Shown here: positions 36,034 through 43,940 of the stretch, piece by piece | Numbering within the stretch: position 1 is the first letter of the stretch | Layout of the letters: every line of letters begins with the position of its first letter | NCBI GenBank assembly: GCA_016712745.1 | Contig: JADJQN010000001.1 | Coordinates: forward strand, 744,001 to 808,000 | Origin: Sandaracinaceae bacterium | GTDB lineage: Bacteria > Myxococcota_A > Polyangia > Polyangiales > JADJQN01 | DNA length: 64,000 nucleotides | Reading direction: 5' to 3' | The notes under the pieces: model-generated | What the model was told of the DNA's origin: nothing | Databases searched by the model: none | Seen by the model: the letters and a program-made list of their open reading frames with translations, nothing else | Made by a program: the position numbers and the translations under genes

Positions 36034-36471
36034 GTGCGTCCCCTTCGGTACGTTGCGGGAGTCTGCGCCGCGCTTCTGATGACGAGCTGCGATCAATTGG
36101 GCAATCCGCCCCGTCGCTCCAGAACAGAAGCGCACCCGTGGCAAAGCGGCGTCTTGCAGCTCGTGACACGCACCGAGTCCATTGCGGTCTCGCGTGTGCA
36201 ACTTTTGCTTGCAGAGCACGCCGGCGAAGAGATCTTGGGCGAACCTGCCCCTCGCGACCCCGAAGGAGTTGCAACACTTGTGAGCGTCGTCGCTCGAGTC
36301 AGCCCGGCCATTCCGCCCGGCACGCGCCTTACAATCGCAACCACGTTCCGCGCCCGTGACGGAAGCTCAGTCGTGCGGCGCTGGTACGGTCAGCCGGGCG
36401 ATCCAACGTGGCTCGGGCTGTTCTATCTGCCCGAGGCGCCTGTGGCTGCCGTGACTACGCTCGCGCAATGA
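36034..36471 (+). CDS. Small hypothetical lipoprotein
   Basis: 145 aa from GTG 36034: the sequence VRPLRYVAGVCAALLMTSC gives a compact signal with lipobox MTSC. The frame extends upstream to 35950 but would overlap the dehydrogenase gene. The mature part is a predicted beta-rich domain of about 120 aa (VLQLVTRTESIAVSRVQLLL, TLVSVVARVSPAIPPGTRL). I recognise no family. It starts 4 bp after the dehydrogenase stop and probably belongs to its transcript. Confidence 0.65.
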   Translation: MRPLRYVAGVCAALLMTSCDQLGNPPRRSRTEAHPWQSGVLQLVTRTESIAVSRVQLLLAEHAGEEILGEPAPRDPEGVATLVSVVARVSPAIPPGTRLTIATTFRARDGSSVVRRWYGQPGDPTWLGLFYLPEAPVAAVTTLAQ

Positions 36472-36526
36472 TCGTTTAGACGACGTGCATCGTTGCGCCG
36501 ATGGACTATCCTGCCCGGCCTCAGCC

Positions 36527-37897
36527 ATGCGCAAACAGAGCCCCCACTCACTCCCAGTACTTTTCGCTCTCTTGGTAACGGCCGCGTCCTGCGCAACTAC
36601 GGACGACGAGCATGCTGCGGCCGCACACGCTGCAGTCGCGCGCACCGGTCCGTGGCTAATCCCCACCACTGTTCGTGCAAGCGCGGCAACCCAGGATGTA
36701 ACGATCACTGAGGCTGGATTGTGGGTTGGCACGAGCGGGTGCTCAGGTTCGTTCACGGAAGGCGCTCGGATTTTCGGCGACTACCTCCTGGAGAACTTCC
36801 CGCAGGTCTCCGACTACGGCGGCTACGACTGCCGCCCCATCGTCGGCGCCGAAGACTGGATGTCGGTGCATGCAACGGGCCGTGCCCTCGATCTCTTCAT
36901 ACCGGTTGACACGGATGTCGCATCCCCAGGTGACGCCGACAACGACGCGGGCGACGCTGTGGCCAATTGGCTTATCGCCAATGCCGAATACATCGGCGTG
37001 CAGCGCGTGATTTGGGACCGATGGATCTGGCAGGCGGATTCCGATCCTACAGCGCGCGATGGCGCCTACGATTTTGCAGGCTCGCACCCGCATAACGATC
37101 ACATTCACATGGAGCTCTCAGTAGAAGCATCCGAGATGGACACTGAGTTCTTCTCAGGTCCGATGGATCCGCCCGTACTCACGGGGTGCGCTGCCCTTCC
37201 CGCCGAAGGCGGCATCATCGACAATTCTGACGCGTGCTTTCAGGCATTCGGCAGCCCGACGTACTGGCGCCAGGTCGAGGGTGCAGGTATCGGCGGCTCC
37301 TACATCTGGACGAATGCGTTTAGCTCGACCGATCCATCAAACTGGGCGCGCTGGGCGATCAATCTCACCCGCTCGGGTCATTATGAAGTTGAAGTTCATG
37401 TGATCCCCGCGCACGCCGTCTTCGCACGCACACAGTATGAGATACGCCGCGCCGAGGGCTCTGGGACCGTGATCGTTGATCAGAGCGCGCACGCTGCATG
37501 GGTCACCTTGGGCGAGTTCGACTTCGTGTCCGGGGGCGCGCAATCCGTCTCGGTCTACGATAACGCGAGCGGCACCGTGCCAAGCAATCAGAACATTTGC
37601 GTCGATGCGATCCGCGTTACGAATCTAGACCCGGTCGAGCCGACTGACGGTGGCGTCGGGATCGTGGACGGCGGCGTCGCCGACGCAGCACCGGAAGACA
37701 CAGATGGCGGGGGTCTGCCTCGCGACGCGGGCGCGAACATCGACGGCGCTGCGAGCGGTGACGCATCAAGTTTTGCGAGTCCGCGGATGAGCAGCGGATG
37801 CTCGGTGAGCGCGCACACGGGTAGCCCCACGCCACTCCTGGCTGGGCTCTTCGCACTGCTGTATCTGGTAGCGTCGCGCAGGCGTACACGGCGCTAG
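36527..37897 (+). CDS. MYXO-CTERM-anchored protein with M15-like peptidase and golvesin-type domains
   Basis: 456 aa. The signal peptide (lipobox-like AASC) precedes an M15/VanY-like region at about 100-200 with VHATGRALDLFIP and SHPHNDHIHMEL, giving the His-x6-Asp and His-x-His zinc pattern of LAS metallopeptidases. A golvesin-like beta domain follows (about 235-380; YIWTNAFSSTDPSNWARW, SGHYEVEVHV). The Asp/Gly/Ala linker and the tail (GCSVSAHTG, hydrophobic helix, RRRTRR) form a MYXO-CTERM sorting signal, so the protein is processed to the cell surface. It probably acts on peptidoglycan or a surface polymer. Its TAG stop includes the first bases of the inverted-repeat element. Confidence 0.85.
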   Translation: MRKQSPHSLPVLFALLVTAASCATTDDEHAAAAHAAVARTGPWLIPTTVRASAATQDVTITEAGLWVGTSGCSGSFTEGARIFGDYLLENFPQVSDYGGYDCRPIVGAEDWMSVHATGRALDLFIPVDTDVASPGDADNDAGDAVANWLIANAEYIGVQRVIWDRWIWQADSDPTARDGAYDFAGSHPHNDHIHMELSVEASEMDTEFFSGPMDPPVLTGCAALPAEGGIIDNSDACFQAFGSPTYWRQVEGAGIGGSYIWTNAFSSTDPSNWARWAINLTRSGHYEVEVHVIPAHAVFARTQYEIRRAEGSGTVIVDQSAHAAWVTLGEFDFVSGGAQSVSVYDNASGTVPSNQNICVDAIRVTNLDPVEPTDGGVGIVDGGVADAAPEDTDGGGLPRDAGANIDGAASGDASSFASPRMSSGCSVSAHTGSPTPLLAGLFALLYLVASRRRTRR

Positions 37898-38057
37898 AAC
37901 GCATCTCATAAATCCCGACCGAGGATTTCCGAAGCGCGGCCAAGCCGTAGCTAGGCGCGGCGACGACGAATACTGGTTGTATTTGGAGGAGCCGCAACGA
38001 CGCTACGGCGAAGTGCCCGCGAGGAAGCCGACCGAGGGATTTATGAGATGCGTTCTA
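37895..38057. mobile_element. 163-bp MITE-like element with 20-22 bp perfect terminal inverted repeats
   Basis: The left arm TAGAACGCATCTCATAAATC plus CC (37895-37916) is repeated inverted and exact at 38036-38057. Nested inner arms GCCGTAGC (37944-37951)/GCTACGGC (38002-38009) and GCGGC/GCCGC make the whole a long imperfect hairpin. If the outermost TA is counted as target duplication, termini are GAACGC...GCGTTC flanked by TA, as expected of IS630/mariner-type MITEs. Removing the element leaves TAA in frame, so the gene would still stop. There is no coding capacity. Confidence 0.65.
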
Positions 38058-38076
38058 AAACGGACGCTCGTCTCGG

Positions 38077-39603
38077 CTATTCCGGAACGACTTCGCCGCG
38101 TCCCGCTGCTTCGAGGCGCAAAGCCTCAATGGACGTCTCGAATTGATCGGCCATCTCCGGGTCGAACTGAGACCCGGAACAACGGCGGATTTCGGCAAGG
38201 GCTGTTTCGTGGGGCAGCGCCTTACGGTACGCCCGGTCGCTCGTCATCGCATCGTAGGTGTCGGCTACCGAAATGATACGTGCGATGAGCGGAATCTCCT
38301 GCGCCGTCATGCCAAGCGGGTAACCGCGCCCGTCCCAACGCTCATGATGCAAATGCACGCCAGGGATCAGTGGATGCAAAAAGGTAATCGGCTCGAGGAT
38401 GTCTTTGCCGTAGCCAGGATGCTTCTTGAAGATCTCATAATCATCCTGCGAGAGCTTGCCGGGCTTGTTGAGGTTGAGCACGCAGCCAATCTTGCCGATG
38501 TCGTGCATCATGGCCGACTGTCGAACAATCTCGACCTGCTCTTCGGAAAGCTCGAGCTTGATAGCGAGGATCTGTGCGTATGCGGCAACACGCTCCGAGT
38601 GACCGGCCGTGTAGCGATCCATCTTGTCGATAGCGCTCGCGAGACCGCGAATCGTCTGGCGAAACGTCGCCTTCAAGTCTTCGTATAGCTTTGCGTTCTC
38701 AATCGCCGCCGCAGCGCGATTGGCGACCATGCTGAGCAGCTTGCGCTGCCCTTCATCAAACTTCTTATCTTTCGTGTAGCTGCAGGCGACTAGGAAACCG
38801 ATGATCTTTCCGCGCACACGAAGTGACGTAACGATCAACGCCTGCAGCTTCGTGCGTTCGGGCGCAACCTTGTAGTACCGATGACTACGCGTGCCGTGCA
38901 AACGAAGAGGCTTTTCTTCCTTGAACCACTCGAGCAGCGCATCGACATCGAGCTCGCCGTGATCGAGGTCTCCATGCCACCTGGGCGAGACCTCGCGTGC
39001 TGCTTGAAAGAATCCGCCCTCGCCATCTGCGAGGAGCACTTCCACGGCGTCCGCTTCGACCTCGTGAATCGCAGCGTCCATCACCGTGCGCGTCACTTCG
39101 TCGAGCGAGAGCGATGCGGCGATGGCTTCGCTCACCTTGTAGAGCGACAAGGCTTCGCGCAGACGAAGATTTTCTGCGTGGAGCTTTTGCTTTTCGAGCC
39201 CGCGCCGGATGACGTGCACTACCTCTTCAACCTTGAAGGGCTTGAGGATGTAGTCATACGCGCCGCGCTTCATCGCGTCGATGGCCGTCTCGACAGTGCC
39301 AAAGCCGGTCATGATGACCGTCACAACATTGGGAGTGTGCTTGGCAATCGCTTCGAGCAACTCGATGCCGCCCATGTTGGGCATCTTCAAATCGGTGAGC
39401 ACCAAGTCGTAGGCCGAGCGCGAGAGCTCGACTAGCGCAGCAGCTCCGTCTTCAGCTGTGCGAACCCAAAAGCCTTCCATCGACAGAAAGTCCGCAACGA
39501 TCTCGCGGATCACTTTCTCATCGTCGACGACGAGTATTCGAGGCGACTCATCGGGAAGCAGGGATTCGTTGATCGGGGATTCCATACTGGGGGCGGTCCC
39601 CAT
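38077..39603 (-). CDS. Response regulator REC-GAF-HD-GYP
   Basis: 508 aa. The receiver (ILVVDDEKVIREIVADFLS, phospho-Asp in LVLTDLKMPNMGG, LKPF) occupies 20-140. A GAF-like domain spans 165-305 and an HD-GYP domain 315-490, with MMHDIGKIG and the signature HHERWDGRGYP. HD-GYP proteins hydrolyse c-di-GMP; all signature residues I can see are present, so activity is likely. Transcription is divergent from the CAAX-like protease. ATG 39603 is the usual choice, ATG 39585 an alternative. Confidence 0.93.
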   Translation of the reverse strand: MGTAPSMESPINESLLPDESPRILVVDDEKVIREIVADFLSMEGFWVRTAEDGAAALVELSRSAYDLVLTDLKMPNMGGIELLEAIAKHTPNVVTVIMTGFGTVETAIDAMKRGAYDYILKPFKVEEVVHVIRRGLEKQKLHAENLRLREALSLYKVSEAIAASLSLDEVTRTVMDAAIHEVEADAVEVLLADGEGGFFQAAREVSPRWHGDLDHGELDVDALLEWFKEEKPLRLHGTRSHRYYKVAPERTKLQALIVTSLRVRGKIIGFLVACSYTKDKKFDEGQRKLLSMVANRAAAAIENAKLYEDLKATFRQTIRGLASAIDKMDRYTAGHSERVAAYAQILAIKLELSEEQVEIVRQSAMMHDIGKIGCVLNLNKPGKLSQDDYEIFKKHPGYGKDILEPITFLHPLIPGVHLHHERWDGRGYPLGMTAQEIPLIARIISVADTYDAMTSDRAYRKALPHETALAEIRRCSGSQFDPEMADQFETSIEALRLEAAGRGEVVPE

Positions 39604-39624
39604 GGCGGACCTGACTTAGGATGC

Positions 39625-39653
39625 ATCTTATCGGCCCGCGCGCCCGTGCACAA
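39625..39653 (-). promoter_or_regulatory. Candidate promoter for the HD-GYP regulator
   Basis: On the minus strand TTGTGC (39653-39648), a 17-bp spacer and TAAGAT (39630-39625) lie 22 bp upstream of ATG 39603. Consensus match only. Confidence 0.3.
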
Positions 39654-39702
39654 CGTTCGCCATTTGCCGCAGCCGAAAACCTCTGCTATTTCGGGCTAGC
39701 TC

Positions 39703-40329
39703 GTGACCAATCACCGCCTCCGATTGTCTGCTTTGATCTACGGAGCGCTCGCCGCAGCAGCGATTGTTTGGGGTGGTTTGCGCGGACAATGGCTGCTTTT
39801 CCGGCCTTCCGCGGGCTGGGCCGACGGCTCCGCCAGTGCGCGAATCGCGGTGTCCCTCGCGCTCGGGTTGGCGGTGGCCGCGATCACGATCGCAGGCACG
39901 CGCGTTTTGGTGCGTAAATCCTCCCACGTGCGGGCACTCCATTCTGAGTTCCATCGGCTTTTCGGTCCCCTCTCCGGCTCCGAGATCGCGCTCTTTGCAG
40001 TCTTCTCGGGCGTTGCGGAGGAGCTCTTCTTCCGCGGTGCAATGCAGCCAGCGCTCGGCGTGGTGCTCACGTCGATTATCTTCGGCCTTGTGCACATCGG
40101 ACCTACTCGCAGGTTTTGGATCTGGACGCTTTGGGCGACGCTGATGGGCTTTGTGTTTGGATTCATCGCTTGGATCACGGGCGACATTTTTGGAACGACG
40201 CTCGCGCACGTGCTCATCAACTACGAGAACATGCACTTCATCGCAGGGCACGATCCCGAACGTAACGCCGGCCACCCCTACGCGACACTCCCGGAACCCA
40301 ACCTCGTCGGCAAGCCCACGCGCTCCTAA
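39703..40329 (+). CDS. CPBP (CAAX-like) intramembrane protease
   Basis: 208 aa with about five transmembrane helices. The catalytic motif AEELFFRG (Glu-Glu near residue 106) is followed by the conserved His-bearing helices FGLVHIG and TTLAHVLINY, as in the ABI/Rce1 family. Starts with GTG 39703. Bacterial members are membrane endopeptidases of mostly unknown substrate, some linked to immunity to bacteriocins. It is convergent with the HExxH lipoprotein gene across the tandem repeat. Confidence 0.87.
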   Translation: MTNHRLRLSALIYGALAAAAIVWGGLRGQWLLFRPSAGWADGSASARIAVSLALGLAVAAITIAGTRVLVRKSSHVRALHSEFHRLFGPLSGSEIALFAVFSGVAEELFFRGAMQPALGVVLTSIIFGLVHIGPTRRFWIWTLWATLMGFVFGFIAWITGDIFGTTLAHVLINYENMHFIAGHDPERNAGHPYATLPEPNLVGKPTRS

Positions 40330-40338
40330 CCGTCATGG

Positions 40339-40454
40339 ATGACGGTCTGAGTGCTCGTCGTCATTGCATGACGGTCTGAGTGCTCGTCGTCATTGCATGA
40401 CGGTCTGAGTGCTCGTCGTCATTGCATGACGGTCTGAGTGCTCGTCGTCATTGC
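40339..40454. repeat. Four perfect 29-bp tandem repeats
   Basis: A unit starting ATGACGGTCTGAGTGCTCG and ending CGTCATTGC repeats without change at 40339, 40368, 40397 and 40426; a partial fifth (ATGACG) follows. Each unit has ATGACG/CGTCAT arms that can pair, and CCGTCAT-GG-ATGACGG precedes the first unit. There are no spacers, so it is not CRISPR. The last copy contains the stop codon of the lipoprotein gene on the minus strand (40448-40450). Confidence 0.9.
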
Positions 40455-42016
40455 ATGACGACGCTGAGCTCATACGGGGCCTGGTTGCCGTTGCCGCCGT
40501 CGCGAACGTAAAGGATGTAATAGCCAGGCATGAGCACGCGCCCGACGCTCTCGAGCGGGGTCTCGCCGTTCGACACCGCGATGCGCGTCGCGCGAATGTC
40601 GCGCAGTTCAAGATCCAAATCCTGATGATCGGCGGCTCGACCCGTTCCTAAAATGGTGAGTCGCGCGAGGAAAAATCCGGGCTGCGTCACGTGCACCCTG
40701 TACGCGCGCATCGAATCAAACCCGTTCTCGGGCTGCGCACGTCCACCACTCGGTGCCGGATTGCTTACGCCATCGATCTTGCTGCTGTGCAAACCCGGCA
40801 ACCCAATATCGAGCGGCCATGGCATTCGGTCATCGTCGGGCAACAGCGCAGGCGGCTGCCCTGACACCGCAAGCAAGCGATGCACTGCATCGCGCGTCGC
40901 CGCATTGTTCTTCACTAGATTGCGCAGCACATCCGACAAGCTGGGGAACGCGCCCGGTTCGCTCGCGACATCGATCATCGAGCGCAGCACGGCCGCCGGC
41001 CCAAGCGAAATGCCGTCGTTATCGACGTCGGCAATTCCCTCCACACCATCGGTCAAATCCCAGAGCACTTTTGAAACGCCGATTTCGGAGCCTAATCCCA
41101 CGGGCCCGCGCATGTCGGTCTCGATGTTCTCGTCCACGCGCAGCGAGCCCTGCGGCTCGAGGCCAATCGTGTCGCGATACCACGGAGCTCCAAGTACGGC
41201 CGTGGCGAACCAAGTCGCACGCCCCTCCTCCCACGCAACCCCGGGATCTAAAAGCACGCCGCCCGGATGCATGCCGCCCGCCGACGAGTCGGAGCTGAGT
41301 CGATCGAACACAAAATGCCCAAGCTCATGGAGCATGATCGCTTCGTCGTGATCATCGGCGTCAGTCGTAGCAAGCCGCCCACGCTCACCACCCATAAGCT
41401 CGAGTGCATAGCGATGCGAGCCCGCTGGCCGCTCGCCGCGATAGAAGCTCCAGACGGTCGTCACGCCTCGGCCCCAATAGACGAAGAGAGGCGGCAGCTC
41501 GCGCCCCGACCACGCAACCGCTGCGTCGAGCCCTTTGATCATCGTATCGAGAATATGCAGTCCGCCAGCGATGCCCTCGTCGCTCAGATCGCTTACATCC
41601 GTTTCCAGCGGAGCGCCATTGAGCGAGAGAGGCAACGTCAAGGTGTGCGGATGCAATCCGTTTGGATCGCGTGTGACCGCAACGTCGTGGCCATGCACGC
41701 TCGAGTGGAGCACGAGCACGAGAGATGTCGCCTCGGAGGGCATCGAAATCGAGAAGTGGCCTCGCTCATCCGTCGTCGCACGCGCGAGCGTTTGGCCCGC
41801 GGGGTCCTGGGCTTCGAGGTCGACGAAACGCGCCGGCCGTATCTCGCGCGCGACCGAAGCGCCGCGCGGCGTTGCCGAGCGAGCCTCGTAGCGAACAATG
41901 CCCTCGCGCAACGTCGGGGCGGCGACAACTGCCTGGGCCAAGGGCGGTTGCGAAATGGAACCACCGCACGAAATGGTCCACAGACTCATCGTCAGAACAG
42001 CAACGCGTAAGCGCAT
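40448..42016 (-). CDS. Lipoprotein with HExxH metalloprotease-like motif
   Basis: 522 aa. Signal peptide with lipobox TISC. An N-terminal carboxypeptidase-regulatory-like beta domain (RPARFVDLEAQDPAGQTLAR) is followed by a region with HELGHFVFD (HExxH near residues 231-235) and, downstream, WEEGRATWFATAVL, where the Glu could be the third zinc ligand as in gluzincins (E-x-x-R). A C-terminal beta domain resembles P-domain/bacterial pre-peptidase C modules (LELRDIRATRIAVSNGE, YYILYVRDGG). It is probably an envelope metallopeptidase; I cannot name the family. The stop codon is inside a 29-bp tandem repeat. Confidence 0.75.
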   Translation of the reverse strand: MRLRVAVLTMSLWTISCGGSISQPPLAQAVVAAPTLREGIVRYEARSATPRGASVAREIRPARFVDLEAQDPAGQTLARATTDERGHFSISMPSEATSLVLVLHSSVHGHDVAVTRDPNGLHPHTLTLPLSLNGAPLETDVSDLSDEGIAGGLHILDTMIKGLDAAVAWSGRELPPLFVYWGRGVTTVWSFYRGERPAGSHRYALELMGGERGRLATTDADDHDEAIMLHELGHFVFDRLSSDSSAGGMHPGGVLLDPGVAWEEGRATWFATAVLGAPWYRDTIGLEPQGSLRVDENIETDMRGPVGLGSEIGVSKVLWDLTDGVEGIADVDNDGISLGPAAVLRSMIDVASEPGAFPSLSDVLRNLVKNNAATRDAVHRLLAVSGQPPALLPDDDRMPWPLDIGLPGLHSSKIDGVSNPAPSGGRAQPENGFDSMRAYRVHVTQPGFFLARLTILGTGRAADHQDLDLELRDIRATRIAVSNGETPLESVGRVLMPGYYILYVRDGGNGNQAPYELSVVMQ

Positions 42017-42059
42017 GGCGGCAGCTTACCAGAACACGCCGTGATAACGTGGATGCGTC

Positions 42060-43094
42060 ATGACAAAACCATCCACTTTCGATCCCAGCGCGGCGGCGAG
42101 TCCAGACTCGGGCATCTACGGATTGCCCTACAGCGTCGACGAAGCGCGCGTCATCGTTCTGCCCGTTCCCTACGCTGCAACGACTTCCTACGGCGGCGGT
42201 GCCGAAGACGGGCCTGCAGCGCTCGTGGAAGCGTCGCGCCAAGTCGACCTCTTCGATTTGGATCTGAAGCGACCCTACGAGGCAGGCATCGCCCTGCTCC
42301 ACGAGGCCGCTCACGTACGCGCGTGGCACGACGAGGCGCGCCCGCACGCCTCGGTCGTGATCGCAAACGCTGGGGTCGATGACGGCACGCCGGCCTTCAA
42401 AGAGGCGCTGCATCGCGTAAACGAGCTTTCGCATCGCGTGAACGAAGACACCTACGAGCATGCGCGTGAGCTGCTGAGCCGCAACAAGCTTGTTGCGTTG
42501 GTCGGTGGCGATCACGCAACACCGTACGGCGCAATTCGTGCGCATGCCGAAGTGCACCCGGGGATGGGTGTGCTTCACATCGACGCGCATGCAGATTTGC
42601 GCGTCGCCTACGAGGGCTTTACGTGGTCGCACGCGTCAATCATGCACAACGTGATGGAGCGCCTGGACAAGGTCGCCAAGCTCGTGCAGGTGGGGATTCG
42701 CGACTTTTCGGAAGACGAATACCAGGCCATTAAGGAATCCAAAGACCGCATCGTCACGCACTTCGATTCAAATCTTGCGCGTCGAAGGTTCACCGGCGAG
42801 ACCTGGGGGAAGCAGGTCGCGACGATTCTGGAAGACCTACCTGCGAAGGTATACGTCTCGTTCGACATCGATGGACTCGATCCAGCGCTGTGCCCGCGCA
42901 CTGGCACGCCTGTACCCGGTGGCCTCTCCTTTCAAGAAGTCGTCTATCTGCTGCACGCGCTCTCTGATTCCGGACGCACCATTGTCGGGGTCGACGTAAA
43001 CGAAGTCGTGCCCGGCGAGAGCGAGTGGGACGCCAACGTTGGCGCGCGTGTGCTCTACAAGCTGATCGGCAATATGCTCAAGACGCAGCGCTAG
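42060..43094 (+). CDS. Agmatinase/ureohydrolase-family protein
   Basis: 344 aa. All manganese-site signatures are visible: GGDHATPYG (His near residue 152), DAHADLR near 176, and SFDIDGLDP near 268. The N-terminal VLPVPYAATTSYGGGAEDGP matches the agmatinase group. It would hydrolyse agmatine to putrescine and urea, or a related guanidino substrate; arginase and formimidoylglutamase are alternatives. It is slightly longer than E. coli SpeB (306). It is convergent with the deoxynucleoside kinase gene and divergent from the HExxH lipoprotein gene. Confidence 0.88.
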   Translation: MTKPSTFDPSAAASPDSGIYGLPYSVDEARVIVLPVPYAATTSYGGGAEDGPAALVEASRQVDLFDLDLKRPYEAGIALLHEAAHVRAWHDEARPHASVVIANAGVDDGTPAFKEALHRVNELSHRVNEDTYEHARELLSRNKLVALVGGDHATPYGAIRAHAEVHPGMGVLHIDAHADLRVAYEGFTWSHASIMHNVMERLDKVAKLVQVGIRDFSEDEYQAIKESKDRIVTHFDSNLARRRFTGETWGKQVATILEDLPAKVYVSFDIDGLDPALCPRTGTPVPGGLSFQEVVYLLHALSDSGRTIVGVDVNEVVPGESEWDANVGARVLYKLIGNMLKTQR

Positions 43095-43111
43095 CTCCCG
43101 CGAGCGAACGC

Positions 43112-43753
43112 CTACACGAATGGAAGCGACGGTTGCGGCAAGGTGTTCGCGATTAACTCGACGACCGCTTCCAGGTCTTCCGGACGATTCAAAAAATCGA
43201 AGTCGTTTCCTTCGATCAGCAGCTTCGGGCCCAGAGCGTACGAGTCAAACCACCCGTCATAGCGCATCCCGAGATCCTCGAGATAGCCCGCGGGCATGGA
43301 TTGCTCGTACTCGCGCCCTCGTTTTTGAATCTGCGCACGGCATCCCTCAGGCGTGCGGTGCAAGTAGACAACCAGGTCAGGTGGCGTGAGGCCCTCGAAA
43401 AGTTGGGCAGCCAAGATCTGGTACGTCTCCCAATCGCGTTCGTCGAGTGCGCCGCGCGCGTGCAGGTTTGCCGCGAAGATGTGTGCGTCTTCGTAGCAGG
43501 TCCGATCCTGAACCGCGCTGACCTGCGCCTTCTGCGTCTCGCGCGTCTCGCCAACGCGCATAGCCAAGAAGCGCAGCTGCAAAGGCAGCGCATATCGCGG
43601 CATGTCGTGATAAAAATCCGCCAGATAGGGGTTTGCGGCCGTACTTTCAAAGAGCCCGCGAACGCCCAAGCGCTCAACAAGCTTCTTTGTAAGGGTGGTT
43701 TTGCCCGACCCGATGTTTCCGGCTACCGCCAGGAATGGATGTTCCACCGACAC
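43112..43753 (-). CDS. Deoxynucleoside kinase
   Basis: 213 aa from GTG 43753, with GGAG nine bases upstream; a TTG at 43792 gives a longer, unsupported start. The P-loop GNIGSGKTT (about 12-20), the DRTCYEDAHIF segment (the D-R-[ST]-x-x-E-D motif of dNK/dGK enzymes) and the lid RAQIQKRGREYEQ are present. It phosphorylates deoxynucleosides in the salvage pathway; base preference (dA/dG/dC) cannot be read from the sequence. Confidence 0.9.
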   Translation of the reverse strand: MSVEHPFLAVAGNIGSGKTTLTKKLVERLGVRGLFESTAANPYLADFYHDMPRYALPLQLRFLAMRVGETRETQKAQVSAVQDRTCYEDAHIFAANLHARGALDERDWETYQILAAQLFEGLTPPDLVVYLHRTPEGCRAQIQKRGREYEQSMPAGYLEDLGMRYDGWFDSYALGPKLLIEGNDFDFLNRPEDLEAVVELIANTLPQPSLPFV

Positions 43754-43870
43754 GTTTGACGCTCCATGCCACAGACCTGGATCGCGAAGCAACCGGTCGT
43801 TACCCAGCTACACGAGAAGTCTCCGTGGGGGGATGTGGGACTTTTCTGCGGCACCACCTCGCGTCATCGC

Positions 43871-43899
43871 TTGACGGTGGGCGCGCCACTTCCTACCCT
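43871..43899 (+). promoter_or_regulatory. Candidate promoter for the FHA-GGDEF gene
   Basis: TTGACG (43871-43876), 17 bp, TACCCT (43894-43899). If real, transcription would start near 43906, which excludes the ATG at 43902 and supports the TTG start at 43941. Confidence 0.4.
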
Positions 43900-43940
43900 C
43901 AATGAGTTCGCTGTTAGCACCGAGAGGTAGGGGCTGCCCC

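Noticed and set aside
40339..40454. CRISPR array
   Set aside because: Repeats are head to tail with no spacers and no cas genes nearby.
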